Assembly: GCA_003130875.1 (NCBI GenBank)
Contig: QEXY01000005.1
Location: 78,799-114,465, forward strand
Reading direction: 5' to 3'
Length of the DNA stretch: 35,667 nucleotides
Origin: Ardenticatenia bacterium
Lineage (GTDB): Bacteria; Chloroflexota; Anaerolineae; 4572-78; NAK82
Positions 8,907 through 17,036 of this stretch are shown here, piece after piece; the first letter of the stretch is position 1; each line of letters begins with the position of its first letter. The notes beneath the pieces were generated by a model that saw only the letters and a list, made by a program, of their open reading frames with translations, did no database searches and had not been told where the DNA came from. The position numbers and the translations under genes were made by a program.

Positions 8907-11099
8907 CTAACGCACCCTCCGCAATGCGGACTGGATCGCACGCAGGAGAGGGCCACGCTGCTCATAGCCCTGTTCGTTGAGATCACTAATGCCTATATAG
9001 ATACCGCGACGGCAGCGATAGGCCAACCCGACTACCAGGCGATATAATGCTTCCTGACGCGTGTTGAACTCGTCTTCGTCGTTCCATGGCCGGCCCACTT
9101 CCCACTCGCGCCGCAACACGTAGGGATGGGTAAGGGGTTGATAGATGCGCTCCCACCAGCCCATGCTGCTGACATCCAGCCAGAACTGGTAGTCCACAAA
9201 CCGATTAGTCATCAAAAAACTATAAGCAGGTGCCAGCAGCACGGCTTTCTTTGATGTGTCTCGCTCATCTGGCAGATAGGTGGCCGCCAACAATCGACGT
9301 TGAACCATCTGGATAAAGCGTACACCCGGGGGGAGTGCGTCGGACAGGCCGGGCACCATCTCAAGTGCTTGGCGGAATTTGCGTGCCGATTCGATCAACT
9401 GCGCAGCGACGCGCGCGTTGTCCAGTGCGTGCGAAGTACCGGGTGCGGCAGGAGGGATGGCAACATAGTGATGGAAACCATATCCGTGATGGGAGAGGAC
9501 TTCGCCGAACAGGCGGCCCAAAAAGTGATCCACCATTTCCTCGCCTGCAGGACAGGTGTGCTGATAGTTCAACAGCCATTCGCGCAACACTTCATAGCGT
9601 TCGCCAACCGAAGGGGTGATGCGTTCGCGCGTATCACCTTGGACGTTCCGAAAGGAGCTCAACCACGGCGTCTGATGGGGCCGATAGACCACTTCGGTCA
9701 ACAGCCAGGCGCGCACCAGGTCCAGCCCGGCGACCGCTTGCATCAGCGCGAGTATCACATCAAATTTAGGTGGCTGCATCTGCCAGTGTGGGTGCGCCAG
9801 CTGGGTCAGCGTCAGCATGCAGCGCGCTGCCGGCTCATCCCACAGGGCACGCGAGGGACGATGGGAACGAGCCGGGATTGCTCGTGCGACCAGCCGCTCC
9901 AGGAGCGAAAAGCGGAGTGCATCATCTACAAAGGGCGCCAGCACAACGATTTCACCGGGCGACACACCCTCTCTCCGGATCAGACACTCAATTTGTTCTG
10001 CCACCCAGTCCAGCATCTGGGGGTGGAAACGACACTCCTGATCGCCCGGGGCGTGCAGGATGCGCCGGAAGTCGGGAGCGGCTGTCTCGTCCAGCCAGTG
10101 CAATATATGAGCGCTGTCACGGTTTAGACTCAATCCAATTTGGTAGGCCAGGTGGAGCACATCTGGCGATGCGACCAATGGACGCGAAAACTCCCAACGA
10201 TATGCGCATGTGTCAGACAGGCGCACGGCACTATGCGGATCTGCACCCAAGAAGATGCGATGACCTCCCGATTCATCGTACACGATAAAGGCGGATTCGC
10301 AGTGGCGTACCCATTCGCTCAACAGATCGTGCATGATAGGAGTTTCCTCCTCCAGATTGTCCACGATCAGATGACGATAACGCTCGAAGAGATACGCTTG
10401 CACCGCCGGCTGCGGATACAGATGCTGCACAAACGTATGGATCTGTAACGAGAAGTCGAGTAAATTATGCGCCAGACAATAGCTCCGGAATCGCTGCACA
10501 CATTCGCCGACCTGGTCGAACACGCGTCGGTGCGCTGCCTCTCCTGTCCATGCACTCTTCAGTCGTTCCGCCACCTCGGACAAGGGGATGCCGGTCAACG
10601 CCGCTTTGTTCAAGTTGTCGAGTAATTGGCTGAGAAGGCGGCTGCGCTCGATGGTGATGCCCTCGAAGTAGCGTTCTCGCTCTATCAAAGGGGCGACAAT
10701 GTGGTCCATGAAATATTGCGCCGTCTCCACAGTGAGAAAGACAGGAGGACGTGTGGGATGGGCGAAGCCAGCACGCTCACCGATCAATGGCCAGAACAGG
10801 CGAATGACACGGCGCGCCAGTCCATCGAACGTCAAGATGTCCACCGCGCCGGCTGGACCAAGCGTCGGATCCCGCAGAGCCTGGTAATAGGGTGTAGCAA
10901 GCAGCCTTTGTGGCAACAATACCAAAATAGCTGTCGTCGGCATGCCTTGACGCAGTAGATAGCGCAACCGCTCGACCGCCAATGTGGTCTTGCCGCTGCC
11001 AGGTGGTCCCTGCACAAACATTTTGACGCGGGGACTCCAGAGGAGCGCCTGTTGCTCTGGATTGAGGATGTCCAATTCTGTCGCTTCAAAAGTCGCCAT
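8907..11099 (-). CDS. UvrD/AddB-superfamily ATPase with degenerate helicase motifs
   Basis: 730 residues from ATG 11099; the frame extends 29 codons upstream to 11186, but that part overlaps the divergent gene and its promoter. Seen: NPEQQALL (Q-motif-like, 13-20), intact Walker A GPPGSGKT (31-38), and TFDGLARRV (motif Ib-like). At the motif II position the sequence is IVDNLEEETP, so the usual D-E pair is D-N. The motif III equivalent is the unusual YDESGGHRIFLGADP. The motif VI equivalent near the C-terminus is EALYRLVVGLAYRCRRGIYI, recognisable but lacking the T-R-A signature. There is no nuclease domain and no Fe-S cysteine set as in AddB. Inferred: a structural or DNA-recognition partner of the active helicase encoded immediately downstream, an AddAB- or RecBC-like arrangement without nucleases. 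Confidence 0.72.
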   Translation of the reverse strand: MATFEATELDILNPEQQALLWSPRVKMFVQGPPGSGKTTLAVERLRYLLRQGMPTTAILVLLPQRLLATPYYQALRDPTLGPAGAVDILTFDGLARRVIRLFWPLIGERAGFAHPTRPPVFLTVETAQYFMDHIVAPLIERERYFEGITIERSRLLSQLLDNLNKAALTGIPLSEVAERLKSAWTGEAAHRRVFDQVGECVQRFRSYCLAHNLLDFSLQIHTFVQHLYPQPAVQAYLFERYRHLIVDNLEEETPIMHDLLSEWVRHCESAFIVYDESGGHRIFLGADPHSAVRLSDTCAYRWEFSRPLVASPDVLHLAYQIGLSLNRDSAHILHWLDETAAPDFRRILHAPGDQECRFHPQMLDWVAEQIECLIRREGVSPGEIVVLAPFVDDALRFSLLERLVARAIPARSHRPSRALWDEPAARCMLTLTQLAHPHWQMQPPKFDVILALMQAVAGLDLVRAWLLTEVVYRPHQTPWLSSFRNVQGDTRERITPSVGERYEVLREWLLNYQHTCPAGEEMVDHFLGRLFGEVLSHHGYGFHHYVAIPPAAPGTSHALDNARVAAQLIESARKFRQALEMVPGLSDALPPGVRFIQMVQRRLLAATYLPDERDTSKKAVLLAPAYSFLMTNRFVDYQFWLDVSSMGWWERIYQPLTHPYVLRREWEVGRPWNDEDEFNTRQEALYRLVVGLAYRCRRGIYIGISDLNEQGYEQRGPLLRAIQSALRRVR

Positions 11100-11129
11100 G
11101 CTACAATAATGCCCAACCCGCAGCTCGAT

Positions 11130-11159
11130 AGTATATACGACTTGGTTGCAGAACCACAA
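11130..11159 (-). promoter_or_regulatory. Candidate promoter for the helicase pair
   Basis: Minus strand: TTGTGG (11154-11159) and TATACT (11130-11135), spacer 18 nt, predicted start about 24 nt upstream of ATG 11099. The -35 box overlaps the start codon of the divergent NUDIX gene, so the two genes may compete for polymerase or be co-regulated. Confidence 0.45.
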
Positions 11160-11629
11160 TGAGCGCTCGTTACACGGTATATCCACGTACCTTGGTTTTC
11201 TTGATCAGGGGGGATGAGGTGCTCCTCATTCGACGTCCCGCCGATGCGCGTCTGTTCCCTGGCTTGTTCAACGGTGTTGGCGGGCATATGGAACGGGGTG
11301 AGGATGTTCTTTCCGCAGCGCTCCGGGAGGTAAAGGAAGAAACCGGTTTGCGCGTTGAGACACTACAATTGCGAGCCATCCTCAGTGTCGCGCACTCGCA
11401 GCTCACTCGGGATGATGGGGAACGCACAAGTGATGATGAGCCAGGGGCGTTGGTGTTCATCTTTGTCGGGTATGCGTCGGTGGGTGAGATAACCTCGGGG
11501 GAGGCAGGCGCGTCATCCTGGGTGCCGCTAGATCGTTTGGGCGAGCTGCCGGTGGTGCCGGATCTACACGACCTTTTGCCGCGCATTCTCGGGCATCACG
11601 ACACAATGCCTCTCTTCCTGAGTGCATAA
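11159..11629 (+). CDS. NUDIX hydrolase (MutT-like)
   Basis: 156 residues, typical NUDIX length. The Nudix box is complete: G, five residues, E, seven residues, then REVKEETGL (GHMERGE followed by the REVKEETGL segment, about residues 42-64). These acidic residues bind Mg2+ for hydrolysis of a nucleoside diphosphate linked to another moiety; the substrate (8-oxo-dGTP or another) cannot be told from sequence. No clear Shine-Dalgarno precedes ATG 11159. It is divergent from the helicase pair with overlapping promoter space, and lies 60 nt upstream of the Clp-like gene on the same strand, so co-transcription with it is likely. Confidence 0.9.
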   Translation: MSARYTVYPRTLVFLIRGDEVLLIRRPADARLFPGLFNGVGGHMERGEDVLSAALREVKEETGLRVETLQLRAILSVAHSQLTRDDGERTSDDEPGALVFIFVGYASVGEITSGEAGASSWVPLDRLGELPVVPDLHDLLPRILGHHDTMPLFLSA

Positions 11630-11689
11630 TTGTCGACCGAAGAGGCTGATACCGGAGAGATTTCATTGTACGATGGGAGGTCTCGCCAG

Positions 11690-13930
11690 ATGGCGGATGG
11701 GACGCACGCGCGTGGTACACTTAACCCCAAGCTGGTGAGCAAAGAACTGGAGCTCACCCTCAACGCAGCTGCGGTACGATTGGACGCGCTCGGTCATAAG
11801 GTCTTGACCCCGGAAATCTTGCTCCTCACCTTTGTCGAAAGCCCTCAGGCAAACGCTCATCGGATGTTACAGCAGTTGATTGTGGTGCGTGGCCATCGTT
11901 GGGAACGTTTCGTGGAGGAGGTTTCTGCACTTGCCCGCGGACGTACCGCGCCGGATGTGGAATTTGATTGGGTCGCATATGGTAACCGGCGTGTGCCTCT
12001 ATCGGATGAGCTGCTGGTCGTACTAGACGAAGCGCTCACCCTGGCGCGTGCCCGTGAGGAAGTGTACATCGGAACCGAGCATGTCCTGGTAGGCATGACC
12101 GACCGACGCGTCGCAGCAGCCCGCCTGCTCGACAACTATGGGATCACACCCCGTGCCGCTCAGGATATGCTCGCCGTTCTCAGCGCTGCACGCGATACGA
12201 CCACGACCGACTACGTCGCGTTGGCGAAGCAAGGAGAGATTACCCCGGTATACTTCCGGGAACGTCTGTTGCGTGACCTGATCGGTCTGCTCACTCTGAA
12301 AACCCATCGCAATGTGATACTGGTCGGCGCGGCGGGGGTGGGAAAGCGTTCGCTTGTTTACAGCCTGGCACTCCTCATAGCGGAAGGCAAAGGCCCGCCT
12401 GGGCTGAAAAGCGTGGTAGTGATCAATGAACAGGCGTTGCTCGACAACGCCCTAACTGCTGTGCAGAGCGGGTTGCGTCGTGCCAAAGGGGGTATCCTGT
12501 TCGTGCCGCACATCGCGCGCTTCTTCGGTGGATTGCACAGCGAGTTTCCAGAGACGGCAGGCAGGGAGCTGCAGAAAGCGTTTCTCGATGACGAAATCGC
12601 CGTCATCGGCAGCGCTACAGAGGCCGAATCCACAGAGCGTCTCCAGCCCAACACCGTGCTCAGCGAGCGTGCGCATGTATTGCGCGTCGAGCCTGCCACA
12701 CCGGAAGAAACGGTCGCCATCCTAGATGTCATCCGGCCACGTATTGCTGCGGATTATGGGGTGTGTCTCGCCGAGGAGAGCTTGCGGGAAGCTGCCAAGC
12801 TGGCCGGGCGCTATTTGAGCGATACTCCACTGCCGGCCAGCGCCGTGTATCTGTTGCACCGCACGTGTGCAATGGTTCATATGGGCCTGCACTCCGGTGT
12901 GAGCTGGCAGCCTGAATCGGCCCGAGACGAGACAGTGGATGCTGAAGATGTCATGCTCATGGTCAGTCAGCTGACTGGCATACCGGTCCGGCGGCTTGGC
13001 GCTGATGAGCGTGCCCGCTATGCCAACATGGTAGAGCATTTACGAGAACGTGTCATCGGACAGGATGAGGCGGTGTTGGCAGTAAGTCGCGCCGTCAAGA
13101 TGGCACGGGCCGGCCTCAAAGATCCACGCCGCCCGGTCGGCTCTTTCTTCTTCCTGGGTCCTACCGGGGTGGGCAAAACGGAGTTGGCCAAGGCGCTGGC
13201 AGAGTTCCTGTTCGGCAGTGAGGAGGCTATGGTCGTGCTCGACATGACCGAGTTCCAGGACGAGAATGCGGTGAGTCGACTGATCGGTGCGCCGCCCGGC
13301 TACGTGGGCTACGAAGAAGGTGGCCAGCTTACCGAAAGGGTAGCAAGGACGCCTTACGCGGTAGTGTTGTTCGACGAGGCAGAGAAGGCGCATCCGCGCG
13401 TCTTGGACGTGCTGTTGCAGGTCATGGAAGAAGGAAGGCTGACGGATGGCAAGGGACGCACTGTCAACTTTTCCGAGACGGTGATCATCCTCACCAGCAA
13501 TATCGGCAGCCAGTACTTATCGGATCCTCAGCTGCCTGTCACGGTCGCACGCGAAGCCGCGCAGGAGGAATTGAAACGCCACTTCCGACCGGAATTTCTC
13601 AATCGCTTCAGCGAGATTGTGTTTTTCAACCGCCTGGACGAGACAACTTTGCGTGCGATTTTGGATTTGCAGATCCATAAGGAGATCGCCTTAGCGGCGG
13701 AGCGCGCCATCACGCTGGAAGTCACCGAGATGGCGCGCTCGTGGTTGTTGCGGCAGAACGATCAACCTGAATGGGGCGCCCGGCCGTTGCGGCGCATTAT
13801 CGAGCGCTATATTCGTGAGCCTCTGGCGGACTGGATCCTGCGCCAAAATCCTGCGCCGGGTGCCATAGTGCGGATCGATGTAGAAGCAGAGCGCCTGGTA
13901 CTCCTGCCGACGCGGAACGAGCCCATCTAA
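11690..13930 (+). CDS. Clp/Hsp100 AAA+ protein with a degenerate first ATPase domain
   Basis: 746 residues from ATG 11690, chosen for GGGAGG at 11675-11680; the frame also opens at TTG 11630, directly after the NUDIX stop. Order: double Clp-N repeat (about 10-165), AAA-1, AAA-2, C-terminal D2-small domain. AAA-1 keeps Walker A GAAGVGKRS (213-221), but its Walker B reads ILFVPHIARF, so the D-E pair is P273-H274 and ATP hydrolysis there should be lost. AAA-2 is intact: GPTGVGKT (490-497), LFDEAEKAHP with D562/E563, sensor TSNIGS. There is no ClpB/ClpC coiled-coil middle domain (only a short linker before LTGIPVRRL) and no obvious IGF/VGF ClpP-docking tripeptide in the D2 loop. Inferred: a divergent unfoldase or disaggregase, perhaps independent of ClpP. 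Confidence 0.85.
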   Translation: MADGTHARGTLNPKLVSKELELTLNAAAVRLDALGHKVLTPEILLLTFVESPQANAHRMLQQLIVVRGHRWERFVEEVSALARGRTAPDVEFDWVAYGNRRVPLSDELLVVLDEALTLARAREEVYIGTEHVLVGMTDRRVAAARLLDNYGITPRAAQDMLAVLSAARDTTTTDYVALAKQGEITPVYFRERLLRDLIGLLTLKTHRNVILVGAAGVGKRSLVYSLALLIAEGKGPPGLKSVVVINEQALLDNALTAVQSGLRRAKGGILFVPHIARFFGGLHSEFPETAGRELQKAFLDDEIAVIGSATEAESTERLQPNTVLSERAHVLRVEPATPEETVAILDVIRPRIAADYGVCLAEESLREAAKLAGRYLSDTPLPASAVYLLHRTCAMVHMGLHSGVSWQPESARDETVDAEDVMLMVSQLTGIPVRRLGADERARYANMVEHLRERVIGQDEAVLAVSRAVKMARAGLKDPRRPVGSFFFLGPTGVGKTELAKALAEFLFGSEEAMVVLDMTEFQDENAVSRLIGAPPGYVGYEEGGQLTERVARTPYAVVLFDEAEKAHPRVLDVLLQVMEEGRLTDGKGRTVNFSETVIILTSNIGSQYLSDPQLPVTVAREAAQEELKRHFRPEFLNRFSEIVFFNRLDETTLRAILDLQIHKEIALAAERAITLEVTEMARSWLLRQNDQPEWGARPLRRIIERYIREPLADWILRQNPAPGAIVRIDVEAERLVLLPTRNEPI

Positions 13931-13948
13931 GTCGCATCCTGAGCGGGG

Positions 13949-14602
13949 TTATGATTCCTCTTCTTCCTCACGCTCCGGTCGTCGTCGGACGAGCTCGGGT
14001 TCCTCAGTCGGTGCTTCTTCGACCGCCTCTTCTACCACCTCGGCAATCCGCGGTGCCTCGATGCGCGCGATCATAGTTTCGGGCTCTGTCAAGACGGTGA
14101 TCGCCTCCGGCAGCTTCAGATCGCCGACGGTGATGGCATCGTGGATGCGCTTCAGCACACTTAGATCCACCTCGATCGCAGCCGGCAGGTCGGCCGGGAA
14201 ACAATGTACCTCGACATGGTCGATGCCATACACCAGAATGCCCCCGAAGTCTTTCACCGCTGGTGCCTCGCCGATGAGATGCAGCGGTACCTCTGCGGTG
14301 ATCTTTTCGGTCATGACCACCTGTTGGAAGTCGACGTGGATAATATGATGCCGCAGCAAATCGCGTTGCACCTCGCGCGTCAGCACCGAGATGGGCTCCC
14401 GGCCGGCGATCTGAAGTCTGATCAACTTACTCCCGCCTGCGCGGGCGAGGGTTTTTTGGAGCGCTTTAGCTTCCACCTGAATCGGGGTGGTGGGATAGTG
14501 GCTGCCATACACCACCGCCGGCACCCATCCTTGTGCCCGGAGCTGCTGCACCTGCTTGCCAAAGTGTGTGCGTAGGTCCGCACGCAACTCGATTTGATCC
14601 AT
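13949..14602 (-). CDS. rplY: 50S ribosomal protein L25, Ctc/TL5 type
   Basis: 217 residues: N-terminal L25 beta-barrel that binds 5S rRNA (about 1-92), then the TL5/Ctc C-terminal domain (about 93-180), then a low-complexity Glu-rich tail (EEAVEEAPTEEPE and a terminal EREEEEES). Length and two-domain layout match the general-stress-protein Ctc form, not the short enterobacterial L25. The start at 14602 is supported by AGGAG on the minus strand (14612-14616) 9 nt upstream, and by a well-placed promoter. It converges on the Clp-like gene with only 18 nt between stops, and is divergent from sodB. Confidence 0.95.
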   Translation of the reverse strand: MDQIELRADLRTHFGKQVQQLRAQGWVPAVVYGSHYPTTPIQVEAKALQKTLARAGGSKLIRLQIAGREPISVLTREVQRDLLRHHIIHVDFQQVVMTEKITAEVPLHLIGEAPAVKDFGGILVYGIDHVEVHCFPADLPAAIEVDLSVLKRIHDAITVGDLKLPEAITVLTEPETMIARIEAPRIAEVVEEAVEEAPTEEPELVRRRPEREEEEES

Positions 14603-14640
14603 CGCTATCTGCTCCTAATAATGAGGAATCCGAATTTCCT

Positions 14641-14669
14641 ATGATAATCGCCCAAGCGAATCCCGTCAA
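14641..14669 (-). promoter_or_regulatory. Promoter of rplY
   Basis: Minus strand: TTGACG (14664-14669) and TATCAT (14641-14646), spacer exactly 17 nt, about 40 nt upstream of the rplY start codon. Both boxes match 5 of 6 sigma70 consensus positions. Confidence 0.7.
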
Positions 14670-14691
14670 CTTTTGATAGTCGCGATAGATT

Positions 14692-14719
14692 TTGACGATT
14701 CGGGCAAAAGCCGTATACT
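14692..14719 (+). promoter_or_regulatory. Promoter of sodB
   Basis: Plus strand: TTGACG (14692-14697) and TATACT (14714-14719), spacer 16 nt. The predicted start near 14726 gives a leader of about 107 nt before sodB. Its -35 box lies 22 bp from the -35 box of the divergent rplY promoter. Confidence 0.7.
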
Positions 14720-14832
14720 GAGCCATAGAGACTAAACCGGTCGAGTTTTTCCGCAGAACGCAAGGCAGATCGGGATTAGAGAATCAGTTGTTTCTTTGGA
14801 CTGATCACATAGGAAAGCAAAAGGAGGAATCG

Positions 14833-15441
14833 ATGAGCAACCAAAGCGGTATCCACACATTACCCCCGTTACCCTATGCTGAGAACGCGCTGGAGCCGGT
14901 CATTTCCGCCACCACGATCAGTTTTCACTACGGCAAGCATCATCGTGCTTATCTGGACAACACGAATAAGCTCATTGCAGGCACTGAGCTCGCGGACCTG
15001 AGCTTAGAGGATCTCATCCGCACAGTGGCAGGCAACCCGGACAAGGTGGCCATCTTCAACAATGCCGCCCAGACCTGGAACCACACTTTCTACTGGAACA
15101 GCTTGCGGCCGAACGGCGGTGGTGAGCCACCGGCGGCTCTGAAGCAAGCTATTCAAGCGGCATTCGGAGATATGGAAAAGTTCAAGCAAGAGTTCGCCAA
15201 TGCCGCGGTGACCCAATTTGGCAGTGGCTGGGCTTGGTTGGTGCGCGATGGCGACACGTTGAAGATCGTCAAGACGGGCAACGCAGAGACCCCCTTGGTA
15301 TCCGGGATGAAGCCTCTGCTCACCATCGACGTATGGGAGCATGCCTATTACCTGGACTATCAGAATCGGCGCGCCGACTATGTCAATGCTGTTATTGACA
15401 AGTTGCTGAACTGGGAGTTCGCGCTGGCAAATTGGGGGTGA
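14833..15441 (+). CDS. sodB: Superoxide dismutase, iron type
   Basis: 202 residues; cytoplasmic enzyme converting superoxide to O2 and H2O2. Metal ligands by alignment with E. coli SodB: H32 (in FHYGKHH), H84 (in WNHTFYW), D166 and H170 (in DVWEHAYY). NNAAQTWNH places Gln80 where Fe-SODs have it; Mn-SODs instead carry Gln later, in the second domain. GSGWAWLV is the family signature. ATG 14833 is chosen because AAGGAGG lies at 14821-14827; an in-frame upstream extension to 14788 has no such site. The gene is monocistronic, with its own promoter and a strong intrinsic terminator. A cambialistic enzyme cannot be excluded. Confidence 0.96.
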   Translation: MSNQSGIHTLPPLPYAENALEPVISATTISFHYGKHHRAYLDNTNKLIAGTELADLSLEDLIRTVAGNPDKVAIFNNAAQTWNHTFYWNSLRPNGGGEPPAALKQAIQAAFGDMEKFKQEFANAAVTQFGSGWAWLVRDGDTLKIVKTGNAETPLVSGMKPLLTIDVWEHAYYLDYQNRRADYVNAVIDKLLNWEFALANWG

Positions 15442-15464
15442 GGCGCGAATGATAACCCAGATGA

Positions 15465-15504
15465 CGAAAAGCGCGAAAGGAGATTTCGCGCTTTTCGTTT
15501 GTTT
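15465..15504 (+). terminator. Intrinsic terminator of sodB
   Basis: Perfect 14-bp stem CGAAAAGCGCGAAA (15465-15478) and its complement (15484-15497), loop GGAGA, followed by TTTGTTT. It lies 24 nt after the sodB stop. The A/T-rich stem base could also serve the convergent epimerase gene. Confidence 0.92.
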
Positions 15505-15576
15505 GGCGATGGTTGACTCCCAAGGGCACGCAAATGTCTATTTCCTCTTATGCTGTATGGCAGAGCGTGATATGCC

Positions 15577-16563
15577 TTATAGCATCTTATGGGCACGGTA
15601 CCAGTGCCAGGCATCCACCACCGCCTGTCGGAAGGGGGTCTGAAGTAATCCCAGTTCGCGGATCGCCTTGGCGCAATTGTAATAGAAGTACTTACCGCCC
15701 AACCGCACCTGATCACCAGTGACCAGGGGATCACGGGTGCGTGTCAAAGTATTGAGGGCGTCGACCAGACGTGCCACGATGGGTAGCGACCACGTAGGCA
15801 GGGTAAGCAACGGTGGCGGCGCGCCAGTGACCTCGGCGATGATCTCTGCTGCACGGCGATGGGTGAGGTTCTCACCGCCCAGGATGTAGCGCTCACCAGT
15901 GCGCCCCCGTTCAGCGGCGGCGATGTGGCCTACCACCACGTCCTGCACGTGGACTAAATTACTACCTCCCGGTGGCAGGATACGCAGCTGCCCACGCACG
16001 GCTGCACGGATGGCACTGCCTGAGACGAAATTCAGATCACCTGGGCCCAGCACAATGGTCGGATTGACAATCACAGCGGAGAGACCCAGCTCCACCCCGC
16101 GTTGCACCTCTTGTTCAGCCAGCAGTTTGCTGTGGCCATAGACGAACCAGTGGAGAGACTCGGGCAGCTGCTGCGTCTCGTCCGCCGGCGCGCCAGGATG
16201 TGGCGCCGGGCCAATGGCGGCGGATGAGCTGGTGTACACCAGGCGCTCCACACCACATTGCAAAGCGATTTGCACCACATTGCGCGTTCCTTCAACGTTG
16301 ACGCGATACACCCATTCCGCGTGATTGCGCCAGTACTGCGCCACGGCGGCTACATGAAACACCAGTGTGCAACTCTGCATCGCCGCACGCAACGAATCGG
16401 GGTTGAGGATGTCCCCGACAACACGTTCTACAGATAGGCCCTCGAGAGCATCCAGGCGCGACGTGGGGCGGCATAGTACACGCACGCGCTCGCCACGTTC
16501 TAACAACGCCCGCGCTAGGTTGGCTCCGACAAACCCGGTGGCACCCGTGATCAGCACTTGCAT
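15577..16563 (-). CDS. NAD(P)-dependent epimerase/dehydratase, HpnA/dihydroflavonol-reductase-like
   Basis: 328 residues from ATG 16563 (GAGGG just upstream on the minus strand; a further in-frame ATG at 16602 adds 13 residues outside the fold). An extended SDR: the Rossmann motif TGATGFVG opens the protein, VFHVAAVAQYW follows beta-4, the Ser/Thr-rich YTSSSAAIG strand carries the catalytic Ser, and VYGHSK is the YxxxK active site. This layout is closest to hopanoid-associated sugar epimerases (HpnA) and dihydroflavonol reductases. The substrate is probably a nucleotide sugar or related carbonyl compound; it cannot be fixed. No hopanoid or polysaccharide genes are adjacent. It converges on sodB. 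Confidence 0.87.
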   Translation of the reverse strand: MQVLITGATGFVGANLARALLERGERVRVLCRPTSRLDALEGLSVERVVGDILNPDSLRAAMQSCTLVFHVAAVAQYWRNHAEWVYRVNVEGTRNVVQIALQCGVERLVYTSSSAAIGPAPHPGAPADETQQLPESLHWFVYGHSKLLAEQEVQRGVELGLSAVIVNPTIVLGPGDLNFVSGSAIRAAVRGQLRILPPGGSNLVHVQDVVVGHIAAAERGRTGERYILGGENLTHRRAAEIIAEVTGAPPPLLTLPTWSLPIVARLVDALNTLTRTRDPLVTGDQVRLGGKYFYYNCAKAIRELGLLQTPFRQAVVDAWHWYRAHKML

Positions 16564-16807
16564 TGCGTTATCCCTCACGATAAGCCGGTGGCATAAGTTC
16601 AATAAGGTGGATTACAGCACGTTAGGCGGTCGCCATCAGAGGACAATGCTCGGAAATATTGCAGGATAACAGAAATCTGTCTCACCGGAGACACCATCGT
16701 CAGCGTGCCCGTTCACGACTCGCCTGGTAAAGGCGATCGGCCAGCTCGGTGATCGTGGTGCACATAGCCAGATCTCGGAGCTGCACAAGGCAAGGATTAT
16801 AGGGTCT

Positions 16808-16879
16808 ACAGAGGAAAAGTCAATGTATAAGGGAAGTGGAAAGGAACAGATCTTCTCACTTCCCAAATGCTTCCTCTGT
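16808..16879. other. Nested imperfect stem-loop upstream of the island
   Basis: Outer arms ACAGAGGAA (16808-16816) and TTCCTCTGT (16871-16879) are perfect complements over 9 bp. Inner arms GGGAAGTG (16831-16838) and CACTTCCC (16857-16864) are perfect over 8 bp. A central AGATCT lies inside. The element lies upstream of the 16931 promoter, so it is not in that transcript. It could be an operator pair, a small RNA, or a terminator of an unseen transcript. Confidence 0.5.
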
Positions 16880-16930
16880 GACACCTCCCTTTATTTATGA
16901 TGGGAACCAAAAAAAGTCCGTGAGTCGCTA

Positions 16931-16960
16931 TTGACAAGCCACTCACTCATTTGGTATAAT
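16931..16960 (+). promoter_or_regulatory. Perfect-consensus sigma70 promoter of the catabolic island
   Basis: TTGACA (16931-16936) and TATAAT (16955-16960), both exact, spacer 18 nt. The predicted start near 16967 gives a leader of about 70 nt before the first dehydrogenase. Immediately after the -10 box is GTCATATGATAT (16961-16972), 11 of 12 identical to a segment after the second island promoter (29774-29785), suggesting a shared regulator. Confidence 0.85.
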
Positions 16961-17036
16961 GTCATATGATATGATGTATAACTAACGATGCAGGGTTATC
17001 CCTTTCCTTGTCTCACCTGGCTGGAGCCATAATGGT

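Larger units (their letters stand above)
16564..17036. other. 473-nt divergent intergenic region
   Basis: It separates the housekeeping block from the catabolic island. It contains a short perfect hairpin TGTCTC-ACCG-GAGACA (about 16679-16694), the nested dyad at 16808-16879, and the consensus promoter at 16931-16960. On the minus strand a 21-codon open frame (16700-16765, starting MCTTITELADRLY) has coding-like composition but no clear ribosome site; it could be chance or a gene remnant. No RNA gene was recognised. Confidence 0.6.

Noticed and set aside
16700-16765. Minus-strand 21-codon frame in the divergent spacer
   Set aside because: Composition looks coding but there is no ribosome site and no recognised family; too short to call.
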